Assembly: GCF_002135345.1 (NCBI RefSeq)
Contig: NZ_NEGI01000002.1
Location: 310,001 to 374,000 of the forward strand
Length of the DNA: 64,000 bases
Source: Acinetobacter sp. ANC 4648
GTDB lineage: Bacteria; Pseudomonadota; Gammaproteobacteria; Pseudomonadales; Moraxellaceae
Reading direction: 5' to 3'
Within the stretch, counting starts at the first letter, position 1, and every line of letters begins with the position of its first letter. The notes under the pieces were generated by a model. The model was given only the letters and a program-made list of their open reading frames with translations, did no database searches and had not been told where the DNA came from. Shown one piece after another: positions 55,715 through 64,000 of this stretch. The position numbers and the translations under genes were made by a program.

Positions 55715-56176
55715 TTATGCACTTAAACCAACACTGATCTGAATTTGTGATAAATCTGGCACATGATAAAGCGCGTCACCAATTCGAACATATTGCATGA
55801 TCGTCGGATCTAAAGCCTCACGTTCATCATCAACTACTTCAGAAATACGTAAGCGAATAGATTCAGGCATTTCATTGCACATCAATGCAAATCGCTGTTC
55901 TTTTTCATCACCCTCAATAACCAGTGCAACACCTAAAGCCCGATCAGCATCGCTCACTCTAAATACCGGCAAGCTATACTCATGCCAATCTATGGTATTG
56001 ACTTGAGTTGGGCTATCCAATGCAGACAACACAACGTTTTGAGGTAATAACATTGGTTCTTTTCCAGAGCAAGCAATAATATAAGCATCGATAAAACCCG
56101 TCGAAACGGTAATTAAATGCTGTAATTCTTGCGTATTCACACGATCAAGCGCATTACTCATCTTTTGTTGAGTCAT
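55715..56176 (-). CDS. chpC: CheW-like chemotaxis adaptor, last gene of Pil-Chp operon (ChpC-like)
   Basis: A 153-residue protein with a CheW-like fold: LPQNVVLSALDSPTQVNTIDWHEYSLPVFRV and RFALMCNEMPESIRLRISEVVDD resemble coupling domains that link receptors to the kinase. It starts nine bases after chpA, with AAGGTAGAG as ribosome-binding site, and ends at the operon terminator. In Pseudomonas the equivalent position is taken by chpC. The assignment rests on weak fold similarity and strong context. Confidence 0.75.
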   Translation of the reverse strand: MTQQKMSNALDRVNTQELQHLITVSTGFIDAYIIACSGKEPMLLPQNVVLSALDSPTQVNTIDWHEYSLPVFRVSDADRALGVALVIEGDEKEQRFALMCNEMPESIRLRISEVVDDEREALDPTIMQYVRIGDALYHVPDLSQIQISVGLSA

Positions 56177-56185
56177 AACTGTTCT

Positions 56186-59100
56186 CTACCTTGTTTCCAG
56201 TAATGCTTCAATACTTTCCAATAATTCAGACTCTTGGAATGGCTTACCCATATAGTTCGTTACACCAAGGCTAAATGCACGTTCGCGATGCTTTTCACCT
56301 GTACGCGATGTAATCATAATAATTGGTAATTCACGATGCACTTCATGGTGACGTACCAAATTAGTCACTTCAAAACCATCCATTCGTGGCATTTCAATAT
56401 CAAGTAACATTAAATCTGGCTTGACATTTTCGAGCTGCTCAATTGCATCAACCCCATCTTTAGCTGTGATCACATCATAACCATTACGTTCAAGTAAGCG
56501 AGTCGTTACCTTACGTACTGTAACCGAGTCATCCACAATCATCACTAAGCGACGTTGATCACGATGACGTTGATTTTCACGATGTTCACCATCATCTTTC
56601 ACACGATGATTCGCTTGAGTTTGTCGTGCAATATTTTGACCATCTAGAATCAAACAAACATGACCATCACCGAGAATTGTTGCCCCAGTGATTACACCAA
56701 TATGAGAGAATTGCTGACCAATCGGTTTAACTACAATTTGCGAACGTGAACCAATCAACTGATCAACTAATATCGCTATGGTCTGCCCCATACTACCTTT
56801 AATTAACAATACAGGTAATGAGTGTGCTATACCATGTAAGCGAGGAACTGATTGATGTGCAACAAATTCAGCAAGATAGCGCAATTTATAAGACTGATTA
56901 TCGATATCAAAGAATTCTGCTTTACTCGCAAAGTACTCATCCAACGCCGTTGGTGAAATTCGTACAATTCGATCAATTTGTGACAATGGTACAGCAAACT
57001 GTTGATCACCAATTTTCACCATCAATGCATCACTAACAGACACTGTAGTTGGAACTTGTATGGTAAAGGTTGACCCCTTACCCAGCTCCGAATGAACTGT
57101 AACTTGGCCACCAAGTAATTTAATTTCACTTTGCACTACATCTAGCCCGACACCACGACCTGAAATCTGAGTCACTTGTTGTGCCGTACTAAAACCAGGA
57201 TGGAAAATTAGCTGTAAAATTTCGTCAGAAGTCAGCTCTTGTTCTGTACTAATCAACCCTTGTTCAAGTGCTTTGGCTTTAATTTTCTGAGCATCAATTC
57301 CTTTACCATCATCGGTAAAGGTCACAATCACGTCTGTACCTTGACGGCTAATATTGAGATCAATACGGCCTGTTTTCGGTTTTTGACTATGCTGACGCTC
57401 TGACTCATCTTCAATACCATGGTCAATGGCATTTCGGAGCATGTGCTCTAATGGTGAAATCAGCTTTTCTAGAATCGTACGATCTAGTTCACCTTCCGTA
57501 TTATTAACCAATAATTCGGTTGGTTTATTCAAGGTTGTTGCGGTTTGGCGAACCAATCGTTGTAAACGTGGTAACAATCGCGAGAATGGAACCAAACGTG
57601 TCCGCATCAAACTTTCTTGAATTTCAGCTTGAATACGTGACTGTTGTAATAACAAACCTTCAGTATCACGAATTTTTTCAGACAACGTCGTTTTAAAGTC
57701 AATTAAATCAGAAGCTGACTCCGCAAGCGATTTAGACAATTGATTCAATGATGAATATTGATCCATTTCCAAAGGGTCAAAATCGGTATAGCGAGAATTG
57801 AGGTCACCATGTTTGGCAATAATTTGCGATTCTAATTCGCCTTCCATTCGACGCAACTGGTCGACTAGACGCTTAATTGCCAACTCCATATCACCTAAGG
57901 TATGGCCTAGCTGTCCCAAATCCATCTCAATACGCGAGCGGTTAATCGCATTTTCACCAGACAAATCAATCATTTTTTCAATCAAATCTGCCGAAATACG
58001 AATCATCTCATCATTTTGGTCAGCATGATCCGATTGTCCCCACTCACCAAACATCGAAGGTGGCTCAACTCCATCCCCCATCACAAAATCAGTCGGTTTG
58101 AAGTCTGACAGTAAATCGGTACGGGTAAGTTTATTTGGTAACTGAACAGCGACATCAACATAAGTAATATTGGCTAAATTACTTTTTAATTTGTCATAAT
58201 GTTGATAATTCTGCTCTTTGATGGCATCTTTTAGCCAATTAAAGGCCATTTCCAAGAGCGAATCGTATACATTGGAACTAAAATTATGTACTGCAAATTG
58301 TTCAAATGCATTTTCAAGTTCATAAGCAATTTCTGCAACTTGCTCTAAACGCACCATTTTTGCGCCACCCTTGATACTGTGGGCAATACGCTGTAATTGA
58401 AGCAATAAACTACGATTGTTACGTTGATCAAACCATAAACTTAAAATATGTTTTGAATCATCCAGCAATTCTTCAGCTTCTTCAAAGAATGTTTCTCTTG
58501 CAATCAGCTCAGCCTGATCAGGTTCACCTTGAACATTCGAATGCTCCTGTACCGTATCTTCCAGAGCAAACTCAGCCTTGGAATGGACTGTCTCATCGAT
58601 CGAGTCATCAACAAGATTAAGGTCATTATTTTCAGTCGTCGCCGTTGTAGTATAAGCTTCAACAGTCGTCGTGGTCTCATCACGATGCTTGCCTAAATTA
58701 CGTAAAATGGACAATACATTTTGAGCAGGATAATCAACATGTTGCTCATGAATAATCTGTAACCGGTCTGCAATATTATCTTGAATAATCCGTATAACTT
58801 GAACTAATTCAGGAGTCGCTTGCATTTGCTTTTTGATTATGCGCTCATAAATCGTTTCTAATTCATGCGCAATCCAACCAATATATTCAGCTTGCACCAT
58901 ATTTGCACCACCTTTTAGGGTGTGTAAATGGCGCATCAAATTCTTTAATGCTGTTGTATCTGATAGATTTTTTGACCATGTATTTAAATCATGATCAATA
59001 TTGATGAGCAACTCATCTGCTTCTTCAATAAAAATATCCAGAACTTCAAGATCAAAATCACGATGACTTTCAGCTGAATCAAATTGTTTTTTATCTGCTA

Positions 59101-60679
59101 AAATTTGTGACGCAATTAAACTCAAATCAAATGCTGGATTTGTAACAAATACAGTTTCAGCAACATAAATCTGTTCAACTTGTGCAGATGTATCATCTGG
59201 CTCAATTACATCAATATCTTGTTGTAAATAAGCGTTTATTTCATCTAAAGCCTGTTTTGAAGCTTCATTTAGACTGACCCGTTGTCCCGAGGCCAAAGTA
59301 TCAAATAAATGGATAAACTCTTGATGAACTTTAGAGAATAATTCAAACACATAATCTGTATTTAATAATGTAGGAGTACCTAAAACAGATACGTAGCAGG
59401 CTTTTAACTCAACACTGAACTCATGAATACCTTGTGATGCACGATTTTCGGTATGTTGGATTAACTGTGTTGTTTGCTCAATTAATTGTTCAAAATAATG
59501 TGGATACTCAACTTTGGCACGTTTATCAAATTCAAATTCAGCATCTAATAGATAATCAATATTCAAACTGACCAGTTGAGAAACTAAATCATGTGCACCG
59601 GCTTGATCATGTAATTGCTCAATTTGGAAATCATAACGATCCCAAGCACGATTAAATACTTGATAAATTTCCTGTAATTTTATATCGCTAGCACCATCAT
59701 GCTTCAAAATATGTAAATAATCACGTACGAATTCGGCATAATGCGTGAGTAACGCATTTTCATTGGTACTTGATTCAGTATCTTCTTGTACTAAAACTTT
59801 AAATAACTGCTCAACTTTACCACTCACTTCAAAGACATCATCGACCTGTGCCATCGAAGAGCTGCCACGCAATGTATGTAAAGCTCGAATTAACCGATTA
59901 TATTGTTCTGGATTATGATGTTCTAATTGTAAGAATGCCTCTATCGTTGCCAAATGCTCTTCAGATTCTTCAACAAAAATTGCCAAAGTTTCTGTAAGAA
60001 ATTGATCTCCTTCATCTGATCTTTGACTGGGATATTCTCCTTGAGGTTGAGTAAGCGGTGCATTATCAGCAGCAATATACTCCGCATGAATAGAATCAGC
60101 CGTTTCCATTGTTATTGCTGGTGCGACTACAGCAGATTCAGAGTAACTATCTACAATTTCCAAACCAGTGATAACATTGTCAGTATTCAAGGTCGTAGAT
60201 AAAACTAACAACTCTTCTAAAGCTGGTTCAATACTGAGATTTTTTTGAATCTGCTGCCCCAACAGCACCAAAGGTCTTAAATCAATGTGATGGGCCTGAT
60301 TATTATTAAAATCATTATATAATTTATATTTATAGGTATTAAAAACCAAATTTACATAATTCTGTAATGTCGCAGAAATGACTAAATTCTTGGCAATAAC
60401 TCGATTTAGCGCCTCTTCTACAGTCCAAGCCAATTCGCCAGAACTTTTTGCCCCAACCATACGCCCCGAACCTTTTAAGGTATGATAGTGGCGGCGGATA
60501 TTAAGCAAAACTTCATCTTGAGTCGGATCTTGTATCCACTGACTTAACAACGGTTGTAAACTTTCAAAAATCTCTTCAAGTTCTTCTATGAAAATTTCTA
60601 AAATTTCAGCATCTTGCTCAAGATAGCTATCTTCTGGTAAGACTGTCGATTCAACTAAGTGTTTTAATATTTCTTTCAT
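56186..60679 (-). CDS. chpA: Pil-Chp chemosensory histidine kinase with four Hpt domains
   Basis: CheA-type hybrid kinase (also called PilL) that controls type IV pilus twitching and cAMP-linked surface responses. The 1497 residues contain four Hpt motifs with phospho-accepting His66, His268, His586 and His767 (HTLKGSGRM, HTLRGSSSM, HTLKGGANM, HSIKGGAKM). The region 300-500 is Hpt-like in composition but lacks a matching His motif. Then come the dimerisation region (about 890-1050), the HATPase (LRNAIDHGIED at 1081, DDGKGID at 1123, GRGVGLD at 1174), a CheW domain (about 1215-1350) and a receiver (1376-1497) with VDDS and Asp1427 in LLDIEMPRMDG. It lies between pilJ and chpC. Confidence 0.96.
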   Translation of the reverse strand: MKEILKHLVESTVLPEDSYLEQDAEILEIFIEELEEIFESLQPLLSQWIQDPTQDEVLLNIRRHYHTLKGSGRMVGAKSSGELAWTVEEALNRVIAKNLVISATLQNYVNLVFNTYKYKLYNDFNNNQAHHIDLRPLVLLGQQIQKNLSIEPALEELLVLSTTLNTDNVITGLEIVDSYSESAVVAPAITMETADSIHAEYIAADNAPLTQPQGEYPSQRSDEGDQFLTETLAIFVEESEEHLATIEAFLQLEHHNPEQYNRLIRALHTLRGSSSMAQVDDVFEVSGKVEQLFKVLVQEDTESSTNENALLTHYAEFVRDYLHILKHDGASDIKLQEIYQVFNRAWDRYDFQIEQLHDQAGAHDLVSQLVSLNIDYLLDAEFEFDKRAKVEYPHYFEQLIEQTTQLIQHTENRASQGIHEFSVELKACYVSVLGTPTLLNTDYVFELFSKVHQEFIHLFDTLASGQRVSLNEASKQALDEINAYLQQDIDVIEPDDTSAQVEQIYVAETVFVTNPAFDLSLIASQILADKKQFDSAESHRDFDLEVLDIFIEEADELLINIDHDLNTWSKNLSDTTALKNLMRHLHTLKGGANMVQAEYIGWIAHELETIYERIIKKQMQATPELVQVIRIIQDNIADRLQIIHEQHVDYPAQNVLSILRNLGKHRDETTTTVEAYTTTATTENNDLNLVDDSIDETVHSKAEFALEDTVQEHSNVQGEPDQAELIARETFFEEAEELLDDSKHILSLWFDQRNNRSLLLQLQRIAHSIKGGAKMVRLEQVAEIAYELENAFEQFAVHNFSSNVYDSLLEMAFNWLKDAIKEQNYQHYDKLKSNLANITYVDVAVQLPNKLTRTDLLSDFKPTDFVMGDGVEPPSMFGEWGQSDHADQNDEMIRISADLIEKMIDLSGENAINRSRIEMDLGQLGHTLGDMELAIKRLVDQLRRMEGELESQIIAKHGDLNSRYTDFDPLEMDQYSSLNQLSKSLAESASDLIDFKTTLSEKIRDTEGLLLQQSRIQAEIQESLMRTRLVPFSRLLPRLQRLVRQTATTLNKPTELLVNNTEGELDRTILEKLISPLEHMLRNAIDHGIEDESERQHSQKPKTGRIDLNISRQGTDVIVTFTDDGKGIDAQKIKAKALEQGLISTEQELTSDEILQLIFHPGFSTAQQVTQISGRGVGLDVVQSEIKLLGGQVTVHSELGKGSTFTIQVPTTVSVSDALMVKIGDQQFAVPLSQIDRIVRISPTALDEYFASKAEFFDIDNQSYKLRYLAEFVAHQSVPRLHGIAHSLPVLLIKGSMGQTIAILVDQLIGSRSQIVVKPIGQQFSHIGVITGATILGDGHVCLILDGQNIARQTQANHRVKDDGEHRENQRHRDQRRLVMIVDDSVTVRKVTTRLLERNGYDVITAKDGVDAIEQLENVKPDLMLLDIEMPRMDGFEVTNLVRHHEVHRELPIIMITSRTGEKHRERAFSLGVTNYMGKPFQESELLESIEALLETR

Positions 60680-60740
60680 AGCTCAGGCTTCTATGTTTAG
60701 CTTCCTTTTATGGAAACTAGAACCTACTAACATCTTTTAT

Positions 60741-60809
60741 CTTAAGCATTTTAACTTAAGCAATAAATGTCCTATTGTTTGCAATACCCACATGACCGTG
60801 GATATTGCA
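60741..60809 (-). other. Two inverted repeats in pilJ-chpA spacer
   Basis: The 154-base spacer carries CTTAAG-N8-CTTAAG (60741-60760 region) and a longer stem TGCAATACCCAC/GTGGATATTGCA (60780-60809, one bulge). Neither is followed by a T run on the minus strand, so they are more likely mRNA-processing or stability elements than terminators. Confidence 0.4.
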
Positions 60810-60833
60810 TACCCCATAAGATGATGAATCTAA

Positions 60834-62906
60834 TTATTCTGGGAGCTTAAAGTCTGTTACTGATTGACGTAAAGATTCTGCCATATTGGCCAATTCAGAA
60901 ACTGAGCGTGCTGTATCAAATGTTGCTGTGGTGGTTTGCGAAGTAATTTCTTGTACAACGTTCATCGTACTCGCAATATGACCAGCTGATGCAGACTGCA
61001 GTTTTGCAGAATCCGAAATACTGGCAATCAATTTTGCCAAATTACCCGATACTGACTGAATTTCATCCAAAGCAACACCCGCATCTTTAGCTAAGTTCGC
61101 ACCACGTACAACCTCAGATGTCGTTTGCTCCATCGAAATTACGGCTTCATTGGTATCCGTTTGAATGGTTTTAACCAATGTTTCAATCTGTTTTGTTGCT
61201 GATGCTGAACGCTCTGCAAGACGTTGAACCTCATCCGCTACTACTGCGAAACCACGACCCGCTTCACCTGCCATAGAGGCCTGAATTGCTGCATTTAATG
61301 CCAAAATATTGGTTTGATCGGCAATGTCGTTAATCAGCGATACAATGTTTCCAATTTCTTGAGAAGATTCACCCAAACGCTTAATACGTTTCGATGTTTC
61401 TTGGATCTGTTCACGAATCGTGTCCATACCATCAATTGAACGATTTACAACATCTGCACCATTAGATGCAATTTTTACCGAACGTTGTGCTACTTCAGCT
61501 GATTCAGATGCATTAGCGGATACATGATCAATCGACTGCGCAATTTCATTAATCGCTGTTGAAGCACCTGCAATTTCTTGCGCCTGATGCTCAGAAGCTT
61601 CTGCTAACTGGTTGGTAATATTCTGCGTATCTTGCGTATAACGTGCAACTTCTTGCGAAGTTTCATGAATTCGTGAAACTAGGTCACGTAACTGGTCAAT
61701 TGCGAAGTTAATCGAGTCGGCAATTGCTCCAGTAAAATCCTCAGATACTGTTGCATATGACCGTAAATCACCATCGGCTAAGTCTGCAATTTCATCCAGT
61801 AGACGTAAGATTGCATTCTGATTACGGTCATATTCATCTTGTAAACGTGTTACACGGACTTTATCCGATAAACTACGGAACATTAGTAGTTTAAACGCAC
61901 TAAAGAAGAAAACACCCAATGCAAAAATCAATAATAATGCAGGTAATATCGCTTGTGATCCCACATTGGTTTTCAGTTGATTTAGAGCAGTTAAAAGTTT
62001 ATCAGACTGCGAGAAAATATCTGCTGATGCTTGACGTACTTCAACAATTTGTTTTGAGTTATTTGATAATGTACTTGCCGCAGTTTTTAAAATTTTATCG
62101 TAATCATCTTTAATACTTTCTAATGATTCACGTAATGCAGGTTGATCAATACGTGTTACACCCAGCTCGGCATTACCATTTAACTGCGCATTTAAATACG
62201 CACCGAACGTTTCAGTATCTGCATTAAAGTCATCTGCAGAGGCTTGTGAATCTGCTGAACCACCCAATACCGCACCAATCGAACGTAAAATACGTTCCGC
62301 AATAAATACTTGGTTTTTAGCAATAACTACCTGACTACTTGGCATATTCTCACGTGCCATTTGGTCAACCATTAAGTTATATTCTGCCTGCATACCTGGA
62401 ATTGCATCACTAATAGCAAGGTTAGTTTCATACAAGTTATTAATGACCTTTTCTTGCGACGTTACTGTTGTAATATCATCAGAAACTTTAGACCAAATTG
62501 AGTCAATTTGTTGCAAATTCTTATCATTTGCATGCGTAGCTTTCACAACTTTAAGATTATCGTCAAACTCTTGCTGTGATTTTTTTAAGGCTTGAATTGC
62601 ACCACTGCCCGATACTGAAGATGTCACCTCAGTTGCTTGGCGTGACATCGTTTGTGACAATAAACGTAACTCACCTAAACTTCGAGTTAAGTCGTTATTC
62701 CGAGGAACGCTATAGAACAGGTACAATAAAATATAGACTGCGAAAATCAAACTAATAAAAGCCATTAAAATAAATGGTTTTGCTTTATCGCTATCACCGA
62801 ACAATTTAGAAAATTGATCAATACGTGATTTTATTTTTGCTATAACAACTGGACTACTTTTTTGAGTAGCATCACCTGTATTTTTCTTTTTAAGTTTAAA
62901 GCCCAT
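60834..62906 (-). CDS. pilJ: Methyl-accepting chemotaxis protein PilJ
   Basis: Inner-membrane receptor of the Pil-Chp system. The 690 residues include a first helix (44-66), a periplasmic helical PilJ-type ligand/pilin-sensing region (67-319), a second helix (320-343), a HAMP-like linker and a cytoplasmic signalling coil. The coil has the highly conserved hairpin tip around [41 protein letters not shown], which contacts PilI/ChpC and the kinase. A strong GGGGAG ribosome-binding site precedes the ATG. No pilK methyltransferase gene follows, unlike Pseudomonas. Confidence 0.95.
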   Translation of the reverse strand: MGFKLKKKNTGDATQKSSPVVIAKIKSRIDQFSKLFGDSDKAKPFILMAFISLIFAVYILLYLFYSVPRNNDLTRSLGELRLLSQTMSRQATEVTSSVSGSGAIQALKKSQQEFDDNLKVVKATHANDKNLQQIDSIWSKVSDDITTVTSQEKVINNLYETNLAISDAIPGMQAEYNLMVDQMARENMPSSQVVIAKNQVFIAERILRSIGAVLGGSADSQASADDFNADTETFGAYLNAQLNGNAELGVTRIDQPALRESLESIKDDYDKILKTAASTLSNNSKQIVEVRQASADIFSQSDKLLTALNQLKTNVGSQAILPALLLIFALGVFFFSAFKLLMFRSLSDKVRVTRLQDEYDRNQNAILRLLDEIADLADGDLRSYATVSEDFTGAIADSINFAIDQLRDLVSRIHETSQEVARYTQDTQNITNQLAEASEHQAQEIAGASTAINEIAQSIDHVSANASESAEVAQRSVKIASNGADVVNRSIDGMDTIREQIQETSKRIKRLGESSQEIGNIVSLINDIADQTNILALNAAIQASMAGEAGRGFAVVADEVQRLAERSASATKQIETLVKTIQTDTNEAVISMEQTTSEVVRGANLAKDAGVALDEIQSVSGNLAKLIASISDSAKLQSASAGHIASTMNVVQEITSQTTTATFDTARSVSELANMAESLRQSVTDFKLPE

Positions 62907-62950
62907 TCAGCTTCTCCCCGGGACGCTTAACTTCAAGTTCAGCGTCAAAG

Positions 62951-63487
62951 CTAGTTTATAAATTTTTCTGATGCATTCAGATACTTAGGATCATTTAATA
63001 AACGACTAAACAAGAATACATTCCAAGCATGGTTGTGCTGATGAAAATATCCTTGGCAATAACGATTAAGTTTTTCATCTAAATTTTGATTTTCTGAAAA
63101 AAAACTTTTTTTATTAAAATGTTGAATCCCCAACACCTGATCTACAATCAAACCAACGTACTGATCATTATGGCTAATACATAAGACTTTTTGAGTAGGT
63201 AAAAATTGACTTCTTTGTCCTGAAATAAAACACGCTAAATCGGAAACAGATAAAAGTCTTCCCCGAATATTCGCTAATCCCCATACCCAATCCTGTACAT
63301 TAGGAACAGAAGTATATTTAGGAGGATAGATGACTTCGGAAACTTCACCTAATGGAGCAATAAAATATTGCCCCATCATTTCGAATGCAATGCCTGACCA
63401 TCGGTTTACTTCACTTTCATCATCGCTGTAGTTTTTATTGCCACGTTTTGATAAACGAAGTAATTCGATAAATCCATTCGCTGCCAT
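62951..63487 (-). CDS. pilI: CheW-type coupling protein PilI
   Basis: Adaptor of 178 residues linking PilJ to the kinase ChpA. The CheW domain is visible: GIAFEMMGQYFIAPLGEVSEVIYPPKYTSVPNVQDWVWGLANIRGRLLSVSDLACFI, then VLCISHNDQYVGLIVDQVLG. It starts three bases after the pilH stop and precedes pilJ by 44 bases, the standard order. Confidence 0.92.
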   Translation of the reverse strand: MAANGFIELLRLSKRGNKNYSDDESEVNRWSGIAFEMMGQYFIAPLGEVSEVIYPPKYTSVPNVQDWVWGLANIRGRLLSVSDLACFISGQRSQFLPTQKVLCISHNDQYVGLIVDQVLGIQHFNKKSFFSENQNLDEKLNRYCQGYFHQHNHAWNVFLFSRLLNDPKYLNASEKFIN

Positions 63488-63490
63488 AGG

Positions 63491-63859
63491 TTATCCCACA
63501 CTGAGATATTGTTTAATCACACTAATTAGTTGATTCTCATCAATAGGCTTAGTTAAATAATCACTCGCCCCTTGTCTTTTTCCCCAAACTCTATCTGTAT
63601 CTTGGTCTTTCGTACTCACAATTACGATAGGAATGTGTTTTGTTTCTGCACCCCGCGCAATTTGACGTGTTGCCTGAAAACCATTCACACCAGGCATTAC
63701 TACATCCATTAATACCAAATCAGGTAATTCAGCTTGTGCCAAAGTCACCCCATCTGCGCCATTAGTTGCTTCCAAAACCTCAAAGCCATGTTTATTTAAA
63801 ATTTCTTTAAATCTAAACATCTCTGTTGGTGAGTCATCAACAATTAGAATACGTGCCAT
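63491..63859 (-). CDS. pilH: Twitching-motility response regulator PilH
   Basis: Single-domain CheY-like receiver of 122 residues with VDDSPTEMF (acidic pocket), phospho-accepting Asp in LVLMDVVMPG, the Ser/Thr in IVIVSTKDQ and the switch Lys in DYLTKPID. No output domain is present. It opposes or tunes PilG signalling in known systems. The ATG at 63859 follows GGGGA; a TTG four codons upstream is dismissed. It lies nine bases after the pilG stop. Confidence 0.93.
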   Translation of the reverse strand: MARILIVDDSPTEMFRFKEILNKHGFEVLEATNGADGVTLAQAELPDLVLMDVVMPGVNGFQATRQIARGAETKHIPIVIVSTKDQDTDRVWGKRQGASDYLTKPIDENQLISVIKQYLSVG

Positions 63860-63881
63860 TTTTTTCCCCAATCAATTCGTT

Positions 63882-64000
63882 TTAAACACCAACATGGTTA
63901 CGAATTGCATTTAATAACTCGTCCTTACTAAAAGGTTTTGTCAAATATTCATCTGACCCAACCACTCTTCCTTTTGCTTGATCAAATAAACCGTCTTTAC
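63882..64000 (-). CDS. pilG: Response regulator PilG, C-terminal fragment (cut by window edge)
   Basis: The last 39 codons of a receiver domain are visible: KDGLFDQAKGRVVGSDEYLT followed by KPFSKDELLNAIRNHVGV and a TAA. The conserved Lys-Pro of the receiver and the position directly before pilH identify it as PilG. The N-terminal two thirds, with the phosphorylation site, lie to the right of the window. Confidence 0.85.
   Translation of the reverse strand, partial: KDGLFDQAKGRVVGSDEYLTKPFSKDELLNAIRNHVGV

Overview
The window looks like chromosomal DNA of an Acinetobacter species (Moraxellaceae, Gammaproteobacteria). The base composition is A+T-rich and most genes give clear gammaproteobacterial families. 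The mix of a DcaP-like porin with an N-terminal coiled coil, pga genes, a Pil-Chp chemosensory operon and tRNA-Val/tRNA-Asp arrays fits that genus. The genus assignment is an inference from gene content; no rRNA or typing gene is present. Most of the window is ordinary core genome, and I see no intact prophage, transposase, integrase or CRISPR array.

Layout. 1-5.7 kb: the end of an MFS transporter, a beta-carbonic anhydrase, an exported alpha/beta hydrolase with an unknown partner gene, nfuA and a rhomboid protease. 5.9-8.5 kb: a two-gene operon of a sulfatase and its formylglycine-generating enzyme, both predicted lipoproteins. 8.7-16.1 kb: an unrecognised 516-residue protein, a PiT phosphate transporter with a Pho-box-like site just upstream, and metH. 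16.2-18.7 kb: a small accessory spot with a stand-alone DUF262/HNH (GmrSD-like) gene beside a broken DUF559 fragment, then a peptide deformylase. 18.9-24.3 kb: DedA, small and hypothetical proteins, PnuC, a crotonase and a hydrolase. 24.6-29.6 kb: pgaB-pgaC-pgaD for poly-N-acetylglucosamine without an adjacent pgaA, and an acyltransferase-3 gene behind a terminator. 30-36.8 kb: an FKBP isomerase, DUF2252, MgtC, YaeQ, a CobW-type GTPase, a thioesterase and a patatin lipoprotein. 37-43.8 kb: amino-acid symporters, a DcaP-like porin preceded by two ATAC-N7-GTAT sites, and a Bcr/CflA efflux pump. 43.9-50.5 kb: a YccS-like protein, a small membrane protein, a hexanucleotide repeat, a PepSY/flavoprotein reductase and a YdcF-like protein.

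51.0-52.1 kb holds eight tRNA genes (four Val-TAC, four Asp-GTC) read leftwards from one strong promoter, with a visible segmental duplication. 52.8-55.7 kb has a YbaN-like protein, DUF1853, an entericidin-like lipoprotein too short for routine ORF calling, and dapE. From 55.7 kb to the right edge runs the leftward twitching-motility chemosensory operon pilG(partial)-pilH-pilI-pilJ-chpA/pilL-chpC. There PilJ senses, PilI and ChpC couple, the multi-Hpt kinase ChpA phosphorylates, and PilG and PilH are the response regulators.

Many start codons were moved inside the longest ORF because a Shine-Dalgarno sequence sits before an internal ATG; each case is noted. The best leads for follow-up are the lipoprotein sulfatase/FGE pair, the DUF262 gene next to the DUF559 scar, the pga locus lacking pgaA, the paired LysR-type sites upstream of the porin, the Pho-box-like site before the phosphate transporter, and the hexanucleotide tract before the flavoprotein reductase.
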